This document shows, in pieces, positions 22,142 through 35,287 of a DNA stretch of 60,000 bases. The stretch is from Adiantum capillus-veneris (lineage: Eukaryota > Streptophyta > Polypodiopsida > Polypodiales > Pteridaceae): NCBI GenBank assembly GCA_014529385.2, contig CM043960.1:25962396-26022395 (forward strand). Direction: 5' to 3'. A program made the translations under genes and the position numbers. Each line of letters starts with the position of its first letter. Position 1 is the first letter of the stretch. The notes under the pieces were generated by a model. The model did no database searches. It was not told where the DNA came from and was given only the letters and a program-made list of their open reading frames with translations.

Positions 22142-23707
22142 TGTCATAATAACTAATATCTAATTCTCCTAAATGATTTTCTCATGTTAAACTGATCATT
22201 TAATATGGGGAGTACCAGGGGAGAAAAAGCTAGAATATTGGTAAGGCTAGCAAACTAGTCACAGTAGGGATCCAAAGGAGGAAAAATAGGGATCGAAAGG
22301 GGGGTCCATCTGCAAAAGAGCAATTTGCATGGATGGTGCTTCAAGGACCTTAGGGTTTAGCCCATTAAGACTTCCAAAATGCTAAGGTTCCAAAATTCAA
22401 AGGTAAAGTCCAAAGGGTCAAGCTTAACAGAATTGGATTCTTTTGTGAAGACCATAAAGTCTTCACTTATCCCTAGATGGGAGGGGATGAGTCCTAAAGG
22501 TAGGGGAAGAGAGAGAAGAGGTGAGAGAACACACACACACACACTCAAGGCTTCCCTTTACACAAAGGGCATAGTGGACACATGTCAGGTTCCTAGCCCA
22601 ATTGCCCCCAAAATGCATTCAAATCCTATTGGATGGCCATAGAGGTGGACCAATAAGAATTAGGCTAGAATAAATTTAGTTTAATTCATTTAAAAACACT
22701 TGATAAAAGAACCGATGAAAATTAAGTCTCCTAGAAGATTATTGGACAACCTGCAAAGGGGTCCAAAGGGAATTAAGCAACCCAATGGATTGCTTAATTC
22801 CTATTGGCCAAAAGGGTAAAAGTTCCAATGGGGATTTAAATGTAATATTTGAATTAACTAAGCTCTCACTAGAGGGGAAATAGGGACACTTGTCACAAGG
22901 CTCTCCATTTGACCTCTTATTTCCTATTGGCTAAGCCTGGCATGAGCCAATGAGGGGCGAGCAAGAGGAAAATAGCAAGAGGGGTGGACCAAGAGAGAGA
23001 GGGGGCTGATTTTTGCAAGGAATTATCACACACACACTCACACAAACTCATGTGTGAAGTAAAGAAGACTATCTCCTTCTCAAGCTTTAATGGAAAGCTC
23101 ATCATCTACTCCAAGCTTGTGAGAAGGGAGGCCTACACCAACAACTCTTGGCTTTGTGATGTAAATCCAACCAGATCCAAGCTCCAATGCATGCTGGATT
23201 CCATCTTCATTGCACCGGAAATCTATGGAAGGAACACAAAGTATTGTATTGTAAAATGTCTCACTTGATGGGGGAAACCTAAAATACAAAGCGTTTTGGA
23301 AGGGAGACCGCCACCATGTATATCCAGTCCTCAACTGTTGTCAATTGTTTAATTTCTCTCTCTTTTTGAAGTATTGTTCATGCCTATCTAACGAGGTGTT
23401 ATGTTTTGTTGCTCTCTCTCCAACCAAGCACTCTTGCTATGCTCATTAGGAATCTATGCTCTTGGTGGCGTTTTGGAGGGGAGACTGCCACCATGTATAT
23501 CCAGTCCTCAACTGTTGTCAATTTCTTAATTTCTCTCTCTTTTTGAAGTATTGTTCATGCCTATCTAACGAGGTGTTCTGCTTTTGTTGCTCTCTCTCCA
23601 ACCAAGCACTCTTGCTATGCTCATTAGGAATCTATTCTTAATGAAATGCTCACTATGTCTATGTTAATTTCCTCTACACATAAGTTACTACCCCATTAAA
23701 TGTTACA
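22142..23707 (+). repeat. Family-3 Gypsy LTR, copy a (left edge approximate)
   Basis: The right end ATGTTACA is followed at once by an initiator-tRNA-Met primer site, so this is a 5' LTR. The left edge is set at TGTCATAATAACTAATATC by comparison with the minus-strand copy ending at 15608. It shares AAATGATTTTCTCAT and later blocks with copy b at 24487. Confidence 0.65.
23291..23640 (+). repeat. 177-bp tandem duplication in family-3 LTR a
   Basis: The block from GCGTTTTGGA at 23291 recurs at 23468, both followed by CCATGTATATCCAGTCC and CTATCTAACGAGGTGTT. The copies are nearly identical, so the duplication is recent. Copies b and c have a single version. Confidence 0.9.
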
Positions 23708-23708
23708 T

Positions 23709-23720
23709 TGGTATCAGAGC
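23709..23720 (+). other. Primer-binding site, initiator tRNA-Met (family-3 copy a)
   Basis: TGGTATCAGAGC follows the LTR end by one base. Confidence 0.9.
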
Positions 23721-24486
23721 ACAAGGTTTCACTTTTTTTGCTCAAGAAGAGAGGTCCTCAAGATGACTATAAATGGTTGGTATAATTAAATTCAATTGAG
23801 TAAGTAGAATAGGGATTTTTCAGCCTTGCAGTGCGCCTGCTTCGTCTAGATAACGGGGCATCACCGTTGAGAGCTATGGTCTTAATAGTGGAGTCCTACG
23901 GGGCTTGCCTACGGCTTAACCACTATTGAGATATACGCATAGGGACTCGTAGATTTCAATTTCGGGCACTTCCAAAAATTTTCCTCTGTCTTCATACGCG
24001 TTTTTTGCAGATGGGTTTGGAGTGAGGATTTTGAGTGTAGAGGCTTTGGAACATATGTATCCTAGTGAGGGGATGGTATTCCTTAAGTTTCGTGTGATTC
24101 TAGTATGATTTGGTGAGTTTCCTTCTGTTTGTGTGTATGTGGGTTGGGTGGTGTAGTTGAGAGCTGTGAGATTCTTGATTATGGTTTAGGTGGCCTTCCA
24201 AATTCTTGTATGTGTGGAATGATCTCAGCCTGACAAGCTATAGAGATTGCCTCCGTGTGCCTATCGTGTCATCTGTGTCCTCGATTGACATTATGTTGAT
24301 CTAGGTAGTGTTGCATGCACTTTATCGGTGGTGTGATTCGCTCCCACATCATAATGCACTAATAAATATCTTGTACTCGAAGGACACTAAGGCCTTTTTC
24401 AATTAGTAGAAAACGATAGGATTTCTTTTTAGCTCTCTTCTTCTCTGAGGCTTGTTTTAAAAGCCAATAATGAAGTGCTTTAACTA
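23721..24486 (+). other. Family-3 leader stub followed by a possible diverged D-like LTR piece; no gene
   Basis: 23721-23950 matches the leaders after the other family-3 primer sites (AGTAAGTAGAATAGGG, then a TATGGTCTTAATAGTGGAG block) and then breaks off. From about 23985 to 24350 short blocks resemble the downstream half of the element D LTR: ACGCGTTTTTTGCA, TTCCTTAAGTTTCGTG and TTGACATTATGTT. This may be an old relative of that LTR. No coding frame is seen. Confidence 0.35.
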
Positions 24487-24863
24487 TACCTATACCCAAA
24501 TGATTTTCTCATAGTAAACTGATCATTTAATGTGGGATAATAAACGGGAACAAGAGTTAGAATATAGACATGTGTTTTTAGGTTTATCTAAGCACGGGAC
24601 CAAAGGCAATGGGTCCAAATGGGAGAGGGTCTAGTAGAGAGCAATGCCATCTAATGGAGCTTAAAAGACCTTAGGTTTAGCTTCATTAAAGACCTCCAAT
24701 AGTTAATGTTAAAAGTCCTTAGACCTAGGTCTTTAGGTTAAGCTAGGCCCCATGCTTTTGGTATTTAATAGTTAAGGTGCTAGGCATGCTTGATGGCTAA
24801 GGTCCTTGGCCATGTTGGCCCTGTGCTCGAGGTGTTCCAAAGTCAACAAGCAACCCTACAAAA

Positions 24864-24893
<30 letters not shown>
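24864..24893 (+). repeat. Homopolymer of 30 G
   Basis: Uninterrupted G run, 20 bp before a CA microsatellite. Such a run is rare in plant DNA and its exact length depends on sequencing accuracy. Confidence 0.85.
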
Positions 24894-24894
<1 letters not shown>

Positions 24895-24912
24895 GCCTAC
24901 AAGCTAGGGGCA

Positions 24913-24961
<49 letters not shown>

Positions 24962-25210
24962 AGCATGCTCATACTAAGCCTATTATTGCTAACTAAGGTG
25001 CTTGAGAAGCTTCCCACGCTTGGAGGTTAAGGTGCTTGAGGGGCTTGATTCAAAGAGATGCCCTACAAAGGAGGGGGCGAGTCCCAAAGCTAGGGAATAT
25101 TTGACTCAACCTCTCACTCACCCAGAGGGCACCCCTTCCTCAAGGGGCAAAAGGATACATGTCATATGGTGTGCTTGAATCCTATTGGCTAGGCTAAAGA
25201 AGGGTCCAAT

Positions 25211-25547
25211 AAGCATTTAGATTAATTAATCAAATATCTTGATAATATCAAGCTCTCTCTCTCTCTCCAAGGGGTAAGAAGGACACTTGTCCTAGTGCTA
25301 GCATTGTTACTTCAAGCATTTAGATTAATTAATCAAATATCTTGATAATATCAAGCTCTCTCTCGCCAAGGGGTAAGAAGGACACTTGTCCTAGTGCTAG
25401 CATTGTTACTTCGTATGTACTAAGCATTTAGCTAAAGTGGGGTCCAATAAGCATTTAGATTAATTAATCAAATATCTTGATAATATCAAGCTCTCTCTCT
25501 CCAAGGGGAAAGAAGGACACTTGTCCTAGTTCTAGCATTGTTACTTC
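25211..25547 (+). repeat. Three near-tandem copies of a ~100-bp block in LTR b
   Basis: AAGCATTTAGATTAATTAAT starts copies at about 25211, 25314 and 25449. Each runs through a CT-rich stretch, AAGGACACTTGTCCTAG and GCATTGTTACTTC. Copy 3 is separated from copy 2 by about 40 bp. AGGACACTTGTCCT is itself a palindrome. Confidence 0.9.
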
Positions 25548-26194
25548 ATATGTACTAAGCATGTGATTGGCTAGGCCGTCGGCCGGCAGGCGTCCAATCA
25601 GATTCATTCTTGAGCTACAAGGAGGGGTCGACCAAAGAAAGTTAGGGGTGTGCTTGGTGGTATACCCTCTCTCACACACACTCTCATGCTCTCATTCTTA
25701 CTTGGGGAAAAAGTTCAAGAACTCCGTCTCCTTTTCCAAGCTTGTTGAGAAGTTGAGAACCTACACCAACACTCTTGGCTATGGAATGCAAATCCAACCA
25801 AGAGTCATGCTTCAATGCTAAAGCTTGCCATATTTCCCATCTTAATTACTATGCTATTATGCTATTCTAAGCAAGAAGAGTGATGATAAGTGAGGAACTA
25901 TTTCTTTCTCGTATGTTACTTCTTCTTCCTCTTCCCTACCCTCACTCCCTGCTAGCTCTCTCCACCTTTGAAAGCATTTGAGGCCTTGGGACTGAGTCTA
26001 GGGATAGCTAATGTTTTTACAAATGTTAAGTTATGATTGTGATGCATGAAGCTTTCCATCTTCATTGCATCACCTAGGTCTCAAGTAACACAAAGATTGT
26101 ATTGTACCAACTCTCTCTTTATTGGAGAATCTATAATACAAAAGCCTATTGGAGGGGGGACCGGCTCCAAGTAAATCTGGTCCTCAACTGTTGT

Positions 26195-26257
<63 letters not shown>

Positions 26258-26417
26258 AAGTATTGTGCATGCCAATCTAACTAGATATAATGGTTATGTT
26301 GCTATCTCTAATCAAAATACTATTCTTATGTTTATATTAAACTCTCTTAAAGAAATGCTCACTTAAGTTATTTTATTTTTGCTACTCTCAACTATTACAA
26401 GTCCAATTTTGTTACAT

Positions 26418-26429
26418 TGGTATCAGAGT
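26418..26429 (+). other. Primer-binding site, tRNA-Met type with one mismatch (family-3 copy b)
   Basis: TGGTATCAGAGT, with T for the final C, follows the LTR end by one base. Confidence 0.8.
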
Positions 26430-26823
26430 TATTGGTTTTTCTTTTCTTGAAGAAGAGAGGTCCTTAAGCTGTCTATGAAAGGTTGGACATGTTCATTGCA
26501 ACAGGGTAAGTGGGACAAGAATCTATTATCCTGGTTGAAAAGGACTTAGTTCGAGGTACACGGTTGGGAACTATAGACTTAATAATGGAGTCTGACAGGG
26601 CTTGCCTTTGTCTTAACCATTATTCAGCTACTAGCAAGCTCAATGGGAAGCATAATCAACCGGGCAATGTTAGACCCTCTCCACTATTCTTTGCAATCAA
26701 CAATCTCTAAATCACGGGCGTGGCTACTTGAGAGCTAATTTTCTAAAGCTAAGAAAAGTAGCAACTAAAGTTTTTGAGTTGTAAAAGTACAAAGTAGCAC
26801 ATACATAAGTTTAGTTAGCATGA

Positions 26824-27025
26824 CTAACAGTAATAAAGGGATGAGAATGAATATTAACCGACTTTGACTATGCACATGAAGGTGCTAACAATGATGACGT
26901 CCCCATGTTTGTGGATTACCTTGTCACTAGGTTGCAACAAGATATAGGCATGCATTGCAAGCCGAAGCTATCCAACAACTTTGTGCTTACGAGATTTCCC
27001 TACCTCTCCAAGAAGAGATAGATGT
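26824..27025 (+). pseudogene. Family-3 gag start, remnant
   Basis: Aligns with the start of gag in element F (35288): ATG followed by an Asn-rich N-terminus, then a CATGAAGGTGCTAA block and a stretch encoding YLVTRLQQ. It has early stops and frameshifts and ends abruptly near 27025. Confidence 0.7.
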
Positions 27026-28276
27026 AAGATCCCCAATTTTTGGGTCTCTTGTTAAAATAAGAAAATTTGCTTTTAATATCTATTTTTGTCTAATTTTATA
27101 CTTGATCGATAGCATTGTAAGGTTATGAAGTAAAAAGCAAGGTCATTTCCATGTTGCAGTAGGTCAGACGGACATTTGGTTCAGTTTGGAAAAATCCACT
27201 ATTTTTATCTTTTTCATGTTTTTTATGCTTTTATGTGCTTTTTTGTGCTTTTTAACAAAAAGCAGGGTCGGATCCTTAATTTACATGTTTCAGGAAAGCT
27301 ATCATTCAATTTTTATAAAAGTATGTCTTTCAAGTGCTTTTCACGCCATTTTTAGCTTTTAATGATTTTTAGTACTTTTTAGTGAAAAGTGGATCCGCTT
27401 TCTTATTCCAGTGGACAAGGGGAACCCATGGTTCAATTTTTTTTATAATTGGCTTTTTTTTCTTTTTACACTATTTTTATCTTTTTGTACTTTTCAACGT
27501 TTTTGAAAAGCAATGTGCTTTTTAGAATGATCTAAACATAAAAATATTAATTTTAGTCTCTCTCGATTTAAAAATGATCACCTGGAGGAAAAACGATACC
27601 AAACAGGACTTTTATAAAAAGCAGTACCCTAAATACGTCGGGGGTAGTACGTGAAAGTCATAATTATGTCGGGACAACACAGTGCGGCATAGTCTAGCCA
27701 AGGTTCCATTAGTTGGCCGGATAATATTCAATTGATTAATTTTACTATAAAAATTGGATGGTAAGTGGGAGAGTCGACCACCAAAAGCAAAGGCATGTTT
27801 TTAGCAAAGTTTCCAAAAGCTTGCAGCTATTCCTAGCTCAAAAACTAGCGCTAGTTTTCTGCATGGGAGTCACTCCAGCCTGGCCCAGTGCCTATAAATT
27901 CACCTGCAGTGCTCATTTTTCAATGCCATCTATTGTGTCTACTACCGCAAGGCAATACTTACCTATTATACGAAGTGGTGCAAGCTCTTCATCACCATTT
28001 CTATAAGCACTACTTTCTTGTATACGAGGAGAAGAAGAGGAAGAAGAAGGATATTCAAGAAGAAGAGGAAGAGGAAGAAGAAGAAGAAGGATATTCTCTC
28101 TCTACTTGCTTACTATCTCCTCTCTTGTTTCACGGTGTACGCCCTCTCCGAAGGCTCTCGTGGTGAATACCTCTACGTAGCTCTCATCATCGTTCGCTTG
28201 CGATAAAACAAGAAGCCTTTTGAAAGCCCCTAATCAATTTTAAAGCACGTTTAAAAGCTCTAAACTCCATAGCCAC

Positions 28277-28358
<82 letters not shown>

Positions 28359-28795
28359 ATGTCGTTTTTCTGAGTAGGCACCCTCTCGGTGATTTTTTTT
28401 TTCATATACGAGGGCATATATGGATTTTTTTAGTACGTACAAATTTTTTCCATGATTATTTCATCATGTTTACCACGCTGATTTATGCACATGATGTGTT
28501 TATGATTAGGTGCATGCATAAAAAGCGCTTTTCGTTTCACGTCATACAAGCGGTAGGAACAATGTTTTGGTCATAACTCACAAACCGTTATGAATCAGCC
28601 TGAACACTTTATATCAAAGATAAAACACATTATTTAGAAAATTTTATCTCGTTGGTGTCATGTGAAAATCAAGTATGAGCTAAGAGATATAGTCAAAAAA
28701 CAGTTTGCTTCCCACTACACCTAAGTCAAAATTTTGGACCCCAGGCTCCTTGAAAAACCACCATATAGATTCACCGGATGGGCAAACCCACTTAA
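27026..28795. other. No gene recognised; AT-rich repeat-like DNA with GA and CT tracts
   Basis: 27040-27520 is rich in short direct repeats of GCTTTTT and AAAAGCAG. CCTATAAATTCACC near 27890 resembles a TATA box, followed by a GAAGAA-rich tract (28024-28095) and a CT run (28282-28352). This order (TATA, leader, purine and CT tracts) would fit part of another LTR, but I cannot find its ends or a second copy. Confidence 0.4.
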
Positions 28796-29206
28796 CCAAT
28801 TGACCGGTGGCCGGAAGTCAATGGTCGGTTGGCCGGTGGTCGGAAGTCAATGGCCGGTGGCCGGTGGCCGAATTCAAAAGCGGACTTGTCTTCTCAAGGG
28901 CGGCCACACATGGGCGGATTGGAGGGTCCGATTTGGACTTATCTACACAAGGGTGGTTACACATGGCTGCCTGTCATGAGAGAGGGCAGCCCTTTTGGCC
29001 TATAAAAGGAGGCCATTTCTACACACATTTAATAGTGTGAAGTTGATGCAACAAGGTGAGTGTGAGGAGGTGAGAGTGAAGCAAGGCGTCAGCTCCAAAA
29101 GGGTATAATCCCTTTGTAACCTACTTCTTTTTTTGAAGTACTAAATCCATTGAGTGGTTGCTTTCCCGTGGACGTAGCCCACATTGGGTAAACCACGTAT
29201 ATCGTG

Positions 29207-29291
<85 letters not shown>

Positions 29292-29375
29292 CTATAATCT
29301 CGTGTATGTAAATTTGTCTCTCTCCATTAAGTAATCTACTCAATTATCTATTTAGCTACGTCTTATTTCCTAACA
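28796..29375 (+). repeat. Copia-1 copy iii 5' LTR (front missing)
   Basis: Starts inside the CCGGCCA minisatellite region, includes TATAAAAGG (about 29001) and a long CT run (about 29210-29288), and ends TTTCCTAACA. Confidence 0.88.
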
Positions 29376-29377
29376 AC

Positions 29378-29389
29378 TGGTATCAGAGC
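29378..29389 (+). other. Primer-binding site, initiator tRNA-Met (Copia-1 copy iii)
   Basis: TGGTATCAGAGC two bases after the LTR. Confidence 0.95.
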
Positions 29390-29448
29390 AAGGTTTGTTC
29401 GTAGCTAAGTTATCTCAAGGAAAGGATTCCTTGAATTGAGTGGGAGTT

Positions 29449-32400
29449 ATGGCGGAGGAAGGGAAGCTCAAGATTGAGAAGTTCAACGGCAAAAACTACC
29501 AACATTGGAAGATGCAGATTGAAGACTATCTCTACCAAAAGGACCTCTATTTGCCACTAGGCAGCCTTGCAAAGAAGCCCGCAACAATGGCAGATGAAGC
29601 ATGGATTGTCCTTGATCGAAAGTCACTGGGAACAATCCGGTTAAGCTTAGCGTCAACGGTGGCCTTCAATGTTTCGGAGATGAAGACCACGGAGGACTTG
29701 ATGAAGTCACTTGACAACTTCTACGAGAAACCATCGGCATCCAATAAGGTATTTCTTATGAAGCGCTTGTTCAATCTAAAGATGGCAGAGAATAGTTCAG
29801 TTTGCAGAACACCCAAATGACTTTAACACAAATATAAGTCAACTTCGATCGGTGAAAATCAATTTCGATGACGAAGTGCGAGCTCTCCTTATACTATCAT
29901 CTCTACCGGATAGTTGGGACAGCCTTGTGATGGCTGTAAGTAATTCTATTTCTGGCACAAATACTCTTAAGTTTGATGATGTTGTGGGTGTTCTCCTGAG
30001 CGAGGAAATACAAAGGAGAAGCACAGGAGAATCATCAAGTGCTACACTATCAGTGGAAACAAGAGGAAGGCCTAAGGAGAGGTTCAAAAACCAAAAGGGT
30101 CATGATTGCTCAAGGCGGAACAAGTCACGCACAAAGTTAGTTCTTGAATGTTGGAACTGCGGCAAGAAGGGCCACGTCAAGAAGGATTGTTGGTCCAAGA
30201 AGAAGAAGGAGAGAGAGTCTCAAGACAACAAGCCAACATCGGAGGCCAATGTGGCAGGTAAAGTAGAGCAAGATGCTCTAATTCTCTCATTAGACAATGT
30301 GTTTAATTCCTAGATAGTAGATTTCGGGGCTTCATTCCATGCGACACCACACAAGCAACATTTCCAAGACTACACCAAAGGTAATTTTGGGTATGTATAC
30401 TTGGGAGAGGATGAAGCTTGTGAGATTGTCGGCAAAGGTACAGTTTCTGTCAAAACTGCTAACGGAAATGAATGGAAGCTTAAAGATGTTAGGCATGTTC
30501 CTTCTCTTCGGAAAAAATTGATCTCTACAGGACAATTGGACGATGAAGGTCACAACATTGCATTCGGAAACAAACGGTGGAAGATCTAAAAGGGATCTTT
30601 GGTGGTTGCCAAGGGAGAAAAAGTCGGTACACTTTACTTGTGTATTGTTAGCACACAACCTTCAGCTTGTACAGCAACTACAGAAGTTGACAGCAAGGTG
30701 TGGCACTACCGGCTTGGGCATATGAGTGCCAAAGGAATGCAAATCCTTCAAACAAAGAAGCTTCTACCAGGTTTGAAAGAAGTGGACTTAGAGTTTTGTG
30801 AAGATTGTGTTTATGGTAAACAAAAGAGGGTGAAATTTAAAAAATCAGGAAATGAAAGAAAAAATGAAAACTTGAGTTGGTTCATTCTGATGTTTGGGGT
30901 GATGCAAGTACACCATCACTTGGTGGCTCATTGTACTATGTAACATTCATAGACGATGCGACTAGAAAAACATGGGTTTATGTCATGAAGAATAAATTCG
31001 ATGTATTTTTCATATTTCAACGGTGGAAAGCCTTTGTGGAGAATGAAACAAGTACCAAGGTTAAATGCCTCAGATCCGACAATGGAGGTGAATATTGCAG
31101 CCAAGCTTTTGAAAGCTTTTATGCTAGCAATGGTATTCGGAGGCAAAGGACAACCCCAAGAACACCTCAACAAAATGGGATTTCGGAAAGGATGAACAGG
31201 ACAATCATGGAGCGAGCATGAAGCATGCGGCTACATGCAGGCCTACCGCTTGAGCTTTGGGCGGAAGCTGTAAGTATTTCTGTGTACTTAATCAATCGAT
31301 CACCCTCAACGGCATTGGATGGGGGAGTTCCTGAAGAGGCATGGATAGGTAAACCGGTGAATTATGCATTTCTCAAAGTGTTTGGGTGTGAGGCTTTCAT
31401 GCACATAGATAGAAGCCTAAGATCAAAGCTAGATGCAAAGTCCAAAAAGTGTTTCTTCATTGGCTATGGAGAAGGTGACTTTGGGTATCGCTTATGGAAT
31501 CTTGAAGATGGTAAAATCTTAAGGAGTAGGGATGTAATTTTTAACGAACAAAATATGTACAAAGATTACTTGGAAAGAAATCAAACAAAAGAAACAGGTG
31601 ATGAGTACATGGAGCTTGAGGACTGTGAAGACTCAAGGACTGCAAACGGTGACAATCTGCAACAACGTCAACCAAATGAGGAGCCTCAACCTATTCCCCG
31701 AAGATCTACAAGAGCAAGTAGACCTCCAGAAAGATTTGTTCCTTCCTTCAACCATCTCTTGATCTCAGATTCTGAAGAGCCGGAATCATACGAAGAAGCT
31801 ATGCAACATGAATCCAAAGAAGAATGGACGAAGAGCATGCAAGTGGAGATGGACTCACTACATCGCAACCAAACATGGGAGTTGGTTGAGTTGCCTAAAG
31901 GTAAGCGGGCACTTCAAAACTAATGGGTGTACAAGGTGAAGGAAGAAGAAGGTGGGAAGAAAAGGTACAAGTCTAGGCTTGTGGTAAAAGGGTTTTCTCA
32001 AAAGAAAGGTATTGACTTCAATGAAATATTTTCTCATGTTGTAAAAATGAACTCAATCAGGCTTGTCTTAAGCCTTGTGGCTGCTCATGATCTAAATCTC
32101 GAGCAAATGGATGTAAATACGGCATTCCCTCATGGTGACTTAGAGGAGGAAATCTACATGCTTCAACCAAAGGGGTATGAAGTAAAAGGTAAGGAGAAGA
32201 TGGTTTGTAGATTAAAGAAGAGCTTGTATGGTTTAAAACAAGCATCAAGACAATGGTACTTGAAGTTTGATCGATGGATGTTGGATCATGGATTCACAAG
32301 ATGCAACTCGGATCACTGCGTCTACACGAAGAATTTGGGAGATGGGAAATTCATCATCCTAATGTTGTATGTTGATGACATGTTGATTGCAAGTGCTAAC

Positions 32401-33329
32401 ATGCAGGACATCAAAGACCTAAAAGAGGAGCTGTCTAAATATTTTTCAATGAAAGATTTAGGTACTGCAAAGAGGATACTTGGTATGAAAATATCAAGGG
32501 ACAGGATGAAGAAGACAATAAAGCTATCTCAAGAGGATTACATCAAGAAGGTACTAGAAAGGTTTTCAATGCAAAATGCAAAACCAGTTTCTACACCTTT
32601 GGCTGGTCACTTTAAATTAACGAAGGATATGTGTCCAAAGACACAAGAGGAAATAGCCTATATGTCTAAAGTTCCATATGTTGCAGCGGTAGGTTCTCTT
32701 ATGTATGCTATGGTCTGGACGAGGCCAGACATTTCACATGCAGTGGGAGTTGTAAGTAGGTTCATGGACAACCCAGGTAAAGAGCATTGGCAATCTGTGA
32801 AGTGGATACTTAGGTATCTAAAAGGGACAACAACAAATGCTTTGTATTTTGGAGGAACTGATATTTTTCTAGAAGGGTATGCTGATGCAGATATGGCAGG
32901 TGACAAAGATACTCGAAGGAGCACTACTGGCTATGTGTTCACGGTTGGAGGCACAGCAATAAGCTGGGCTTCAAAGCTGCAGAAAGTGGTTTCACTTTCT
33001 ACCACGGAAGCAGAGTATGTAGCAATGATGGAGGCAAGCAAAGAAATTATGTGGCTTCACAGATTCTTAGCGAGCTTGGATTCAAACAAGACAATTGTGT
33101 CTTGTACAGTGATAGCCAAAGCGCTATCCATCTTGCAAAGAACTCAGCCTTTCATTCAAGGAAAAAGCACATTGAGGTGAGATATCACTTCATACGCACT
33201 CTTTTGGAAGAGGGACAGCTAAAGCTAGGAAAGGTGCATACAAGTGAAAATCCTGCAGACATGTTTACAAAGGTGGTCAACAAGGAGAAGTTGAGCTTTT
33301 GCTCATTCTCAATCGGCATTCAAGGATAA
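29449..33329 (+). pseudogene. Copia-1 copy iii Gag-Pol, broken
   Basis: Starts at ATG 29449 and follows the intact polyprotein throughout. Breaks: a frameshift near 29805 in Gag; TAG near 30313 replacing the Trp just before the protease motif, whose DSGA has become DFGA; TAA near 30587; a frameshift near 30870; TGA near 31219 in integrase; TAA near 31921 in the RT N-terminus; and a frameshift near 33070 in RNase H. RT YVDD and AFPHGD are kept. No full-length protein is possible. Confidence 0.93.
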
Positions 33330-33389
33330 GAAGCCACGATGGAAAGCAGTCACAGGTTTGGTTTTGAGATCAATCTCCAAGTGGGAGAT

Positions 33390-34146
33390 TGTTAAGTATG
33401 GAGCCTGATTTACCCTTATAATTTTCTGTGGTAAAAGCGCACATTTGTAAGGCCCCCATTATGAGGAGAAGCCATCGTGCGTGAAGGAAAATCACTCGCC
33501 GAAAACTAAAATTTTCACGGCCAAAAATCAGGGGCCTCGCCGGAATATTCCTTTTCACCGGAATAGTATGGCCGGACGGCGGCCGGAAAGTGGTCAGAAA
33601 ACAACGGTCGATTGGCCGGTGGCCGGTAGTCTATGGCCGGTGGCCGGTGGTCAGAAGTCAATGGCCGGTGGCCAAATTCAAAAGCGGACTTGTCTTCTCA
33701 AGGGCGGCCACACATGGGCGGATTGGAGGGTCCGATTTGGACTTATCTACACAAGGGCGACTACACATGGCTGCCTCTCATGAGAGAGGGCAGCCCTTTT
33801 GGCCTATTAAAGGAGGCCATTTCTACACACATTTCATGGGCGGCCACACATGGGCGGATTGGAGGGTCTGATTTGGACTTATCTACACAAGGGCAACTAC
33901 ACATGGCTGCCTCTAATGAGAGAGGGCAGCCCTTTTGGCCTATTAAAGGAGGCCATTTCTACACACATTTCATAGTGTGAAGTTGATGAAACAAGGTGAG
34001 TGTGAGGAGGTGAGAGTGAAGCAAGGCGGGAGCTCCAAAAGGGTATAATCTCTTTGTAAACTACTTCTTGTTTTGAAGTACTAAAGCCATTGGGTGGCTG
34101 CTTTCCCGTGGACGTAGCCCACATTGGGTGAACCACGTATATCGTG

Positions 34147-34235
<89 letters not shown>

Positions 34236-34319
34236 CTATAATCTCGTGTATGTAAATCTGTCTCTCTCCATTAAGTAATCTACTCAATTATCTATTTAGC
34301 TACGTCTTATTTCCTAACA
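33390..34319 (+). repeat. Copia-1 copy iii 3' LTR with internal tandem duplication
   Basis: TGTTAAGTATGG to TTTCCTAACA. A block of about 136 bp (GGGCGGCCACACATGGGC to the ACACATTTCAT segment) is present twice, at 33702-33837 and 33838-33973, which duplicates the TATA region (as TATTAAAGG). The CT run at about 34150-34231 is among the longest here. Confidence 0.93.
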
Positions 34320-34873
34320 CCAACATTGTTGGCTATGGAATGCAAATCCAACCAAGAGCCATGTTTCAATGCTTAAGCTTGACATCTTCTACTTCCTCAT
34401 TACTATGATATTATGTTATGCTAAGCAAGAAGATTTATGATAAGTGAGGAAATATTTCTTTCTCATATGGATAATTCTTCTCCCTCTTCCCTATCCTCAT
34501 TCCCCGGTAGCTCTCTCCACCTTCGAAGGTTCTTGAGGCTTTGGGATAGTTAATGCTTTTTGCAAAGTTTATGTTATCCTTGTGATGCATGAATATTTCC
34601 ATCTTCATTGCATCACCTAGGTCGCAAGGAACACAAAGATTGTATTGTATCAAGTCTCTCTTGATGGGGAGAATCTATAATACAAACGCCTTTTAGAGAG
34701 GGTATTGTAGTTGAGGACCAAATTTAAGCATTCCAAGTTAATTAAGTACTATGATTATGCTGCTACCATCAATTAAGTTCACCTTCTATGTTCTCAAAGT
34801 AATCTCACAAAAATGCTCACTCTAACTCTCTTAATTTCGCTATTCTCAAAGTTCATAGGCCATTTCCATTACA
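34320..34873 (+). repeat. Family-3 LTR, copy c (element F 5' LTR, front missing)
   Basis: Aligns with 25770-26416 of copy b (GGCTATGGAATGCAAATCC, TGTGATGCATGAA, CTTCATTGCATCACCTAGG) and ends CCATTACA before a primer site. Its front part is missing at the junction with Copia-1 copy iii. Confidence 0.85.
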
Positions 34874-34874
34874 T

Positions 34875-34886
34875 TGGTATCAGAGC
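34875..34886 (+). other. Primer-binding site, initiator tRNA-Met (element F)
   Basis: TGGTATCAGAGC one base after the LTR. Confidence 0.92.
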
Positions 34887-35287
34887 ATTTAATTTCTCTT
34901 TTCTTGCTTAAGAAGAGAGCTCCTTAAGTAGCCTATTAATGGTTGATTTTTTTAATTATATTAGGGTAAGTGGGACTGGGATCTATTATCGGTTTTGTTG
35001 AGCCCACTATGTGGGATATGGTGCACACCTCGGGAGCTTTGGTCTTAATAATGGGGTCTTTTTAGACTTTCTTGCAGTTTTACCATTATTGAGCCATAAG
35101 AAGTCCAAAAGGAGCTATCCCTCGGCAATTTTGCTATGTCAAACCCACCCCACTACTCTCTATAATTAATCAATTTGAGCCGTGGGTGTAGATACTTAAG
35201 TGCTTATTTTCAAAGGCTAAAAGGAGTAGCAACTAAGGTTTTGAATTGCCAAAAAATACACTAAGTAAACACATAAGTATAATTAGC

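Larger units (their letters stand above)
24487..26416 (+). repeat. Family-3 Gypsy LTR, copy b (left edge approximate)
   Basis: Ends GTTACA before a primer site. Its start region aligns with copies at 22142 and, inverted, 15608. Inside are a 30-base G run, a CA run (about 24914-24957), three tandem copies of a block of about 100 bp and a CT run (about 26198-26252). Confidence 0.65.
28796..34319 (+). mobile_element. Copia-1 copy iii, decayed and 5'-truncated
   Basis: Carries a 5' LTR lacking its first part, a primer site, a polyprotein region similar to 2447-6406 but with stops and frameshifts, and a full 3' LTR. The 3' LTR abuts a family-3 LTR (34320), whose missing front part suggests insertion into that LTR followed by loss of the left flank. 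No target duplication can be tested. Confidence 0.93.
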
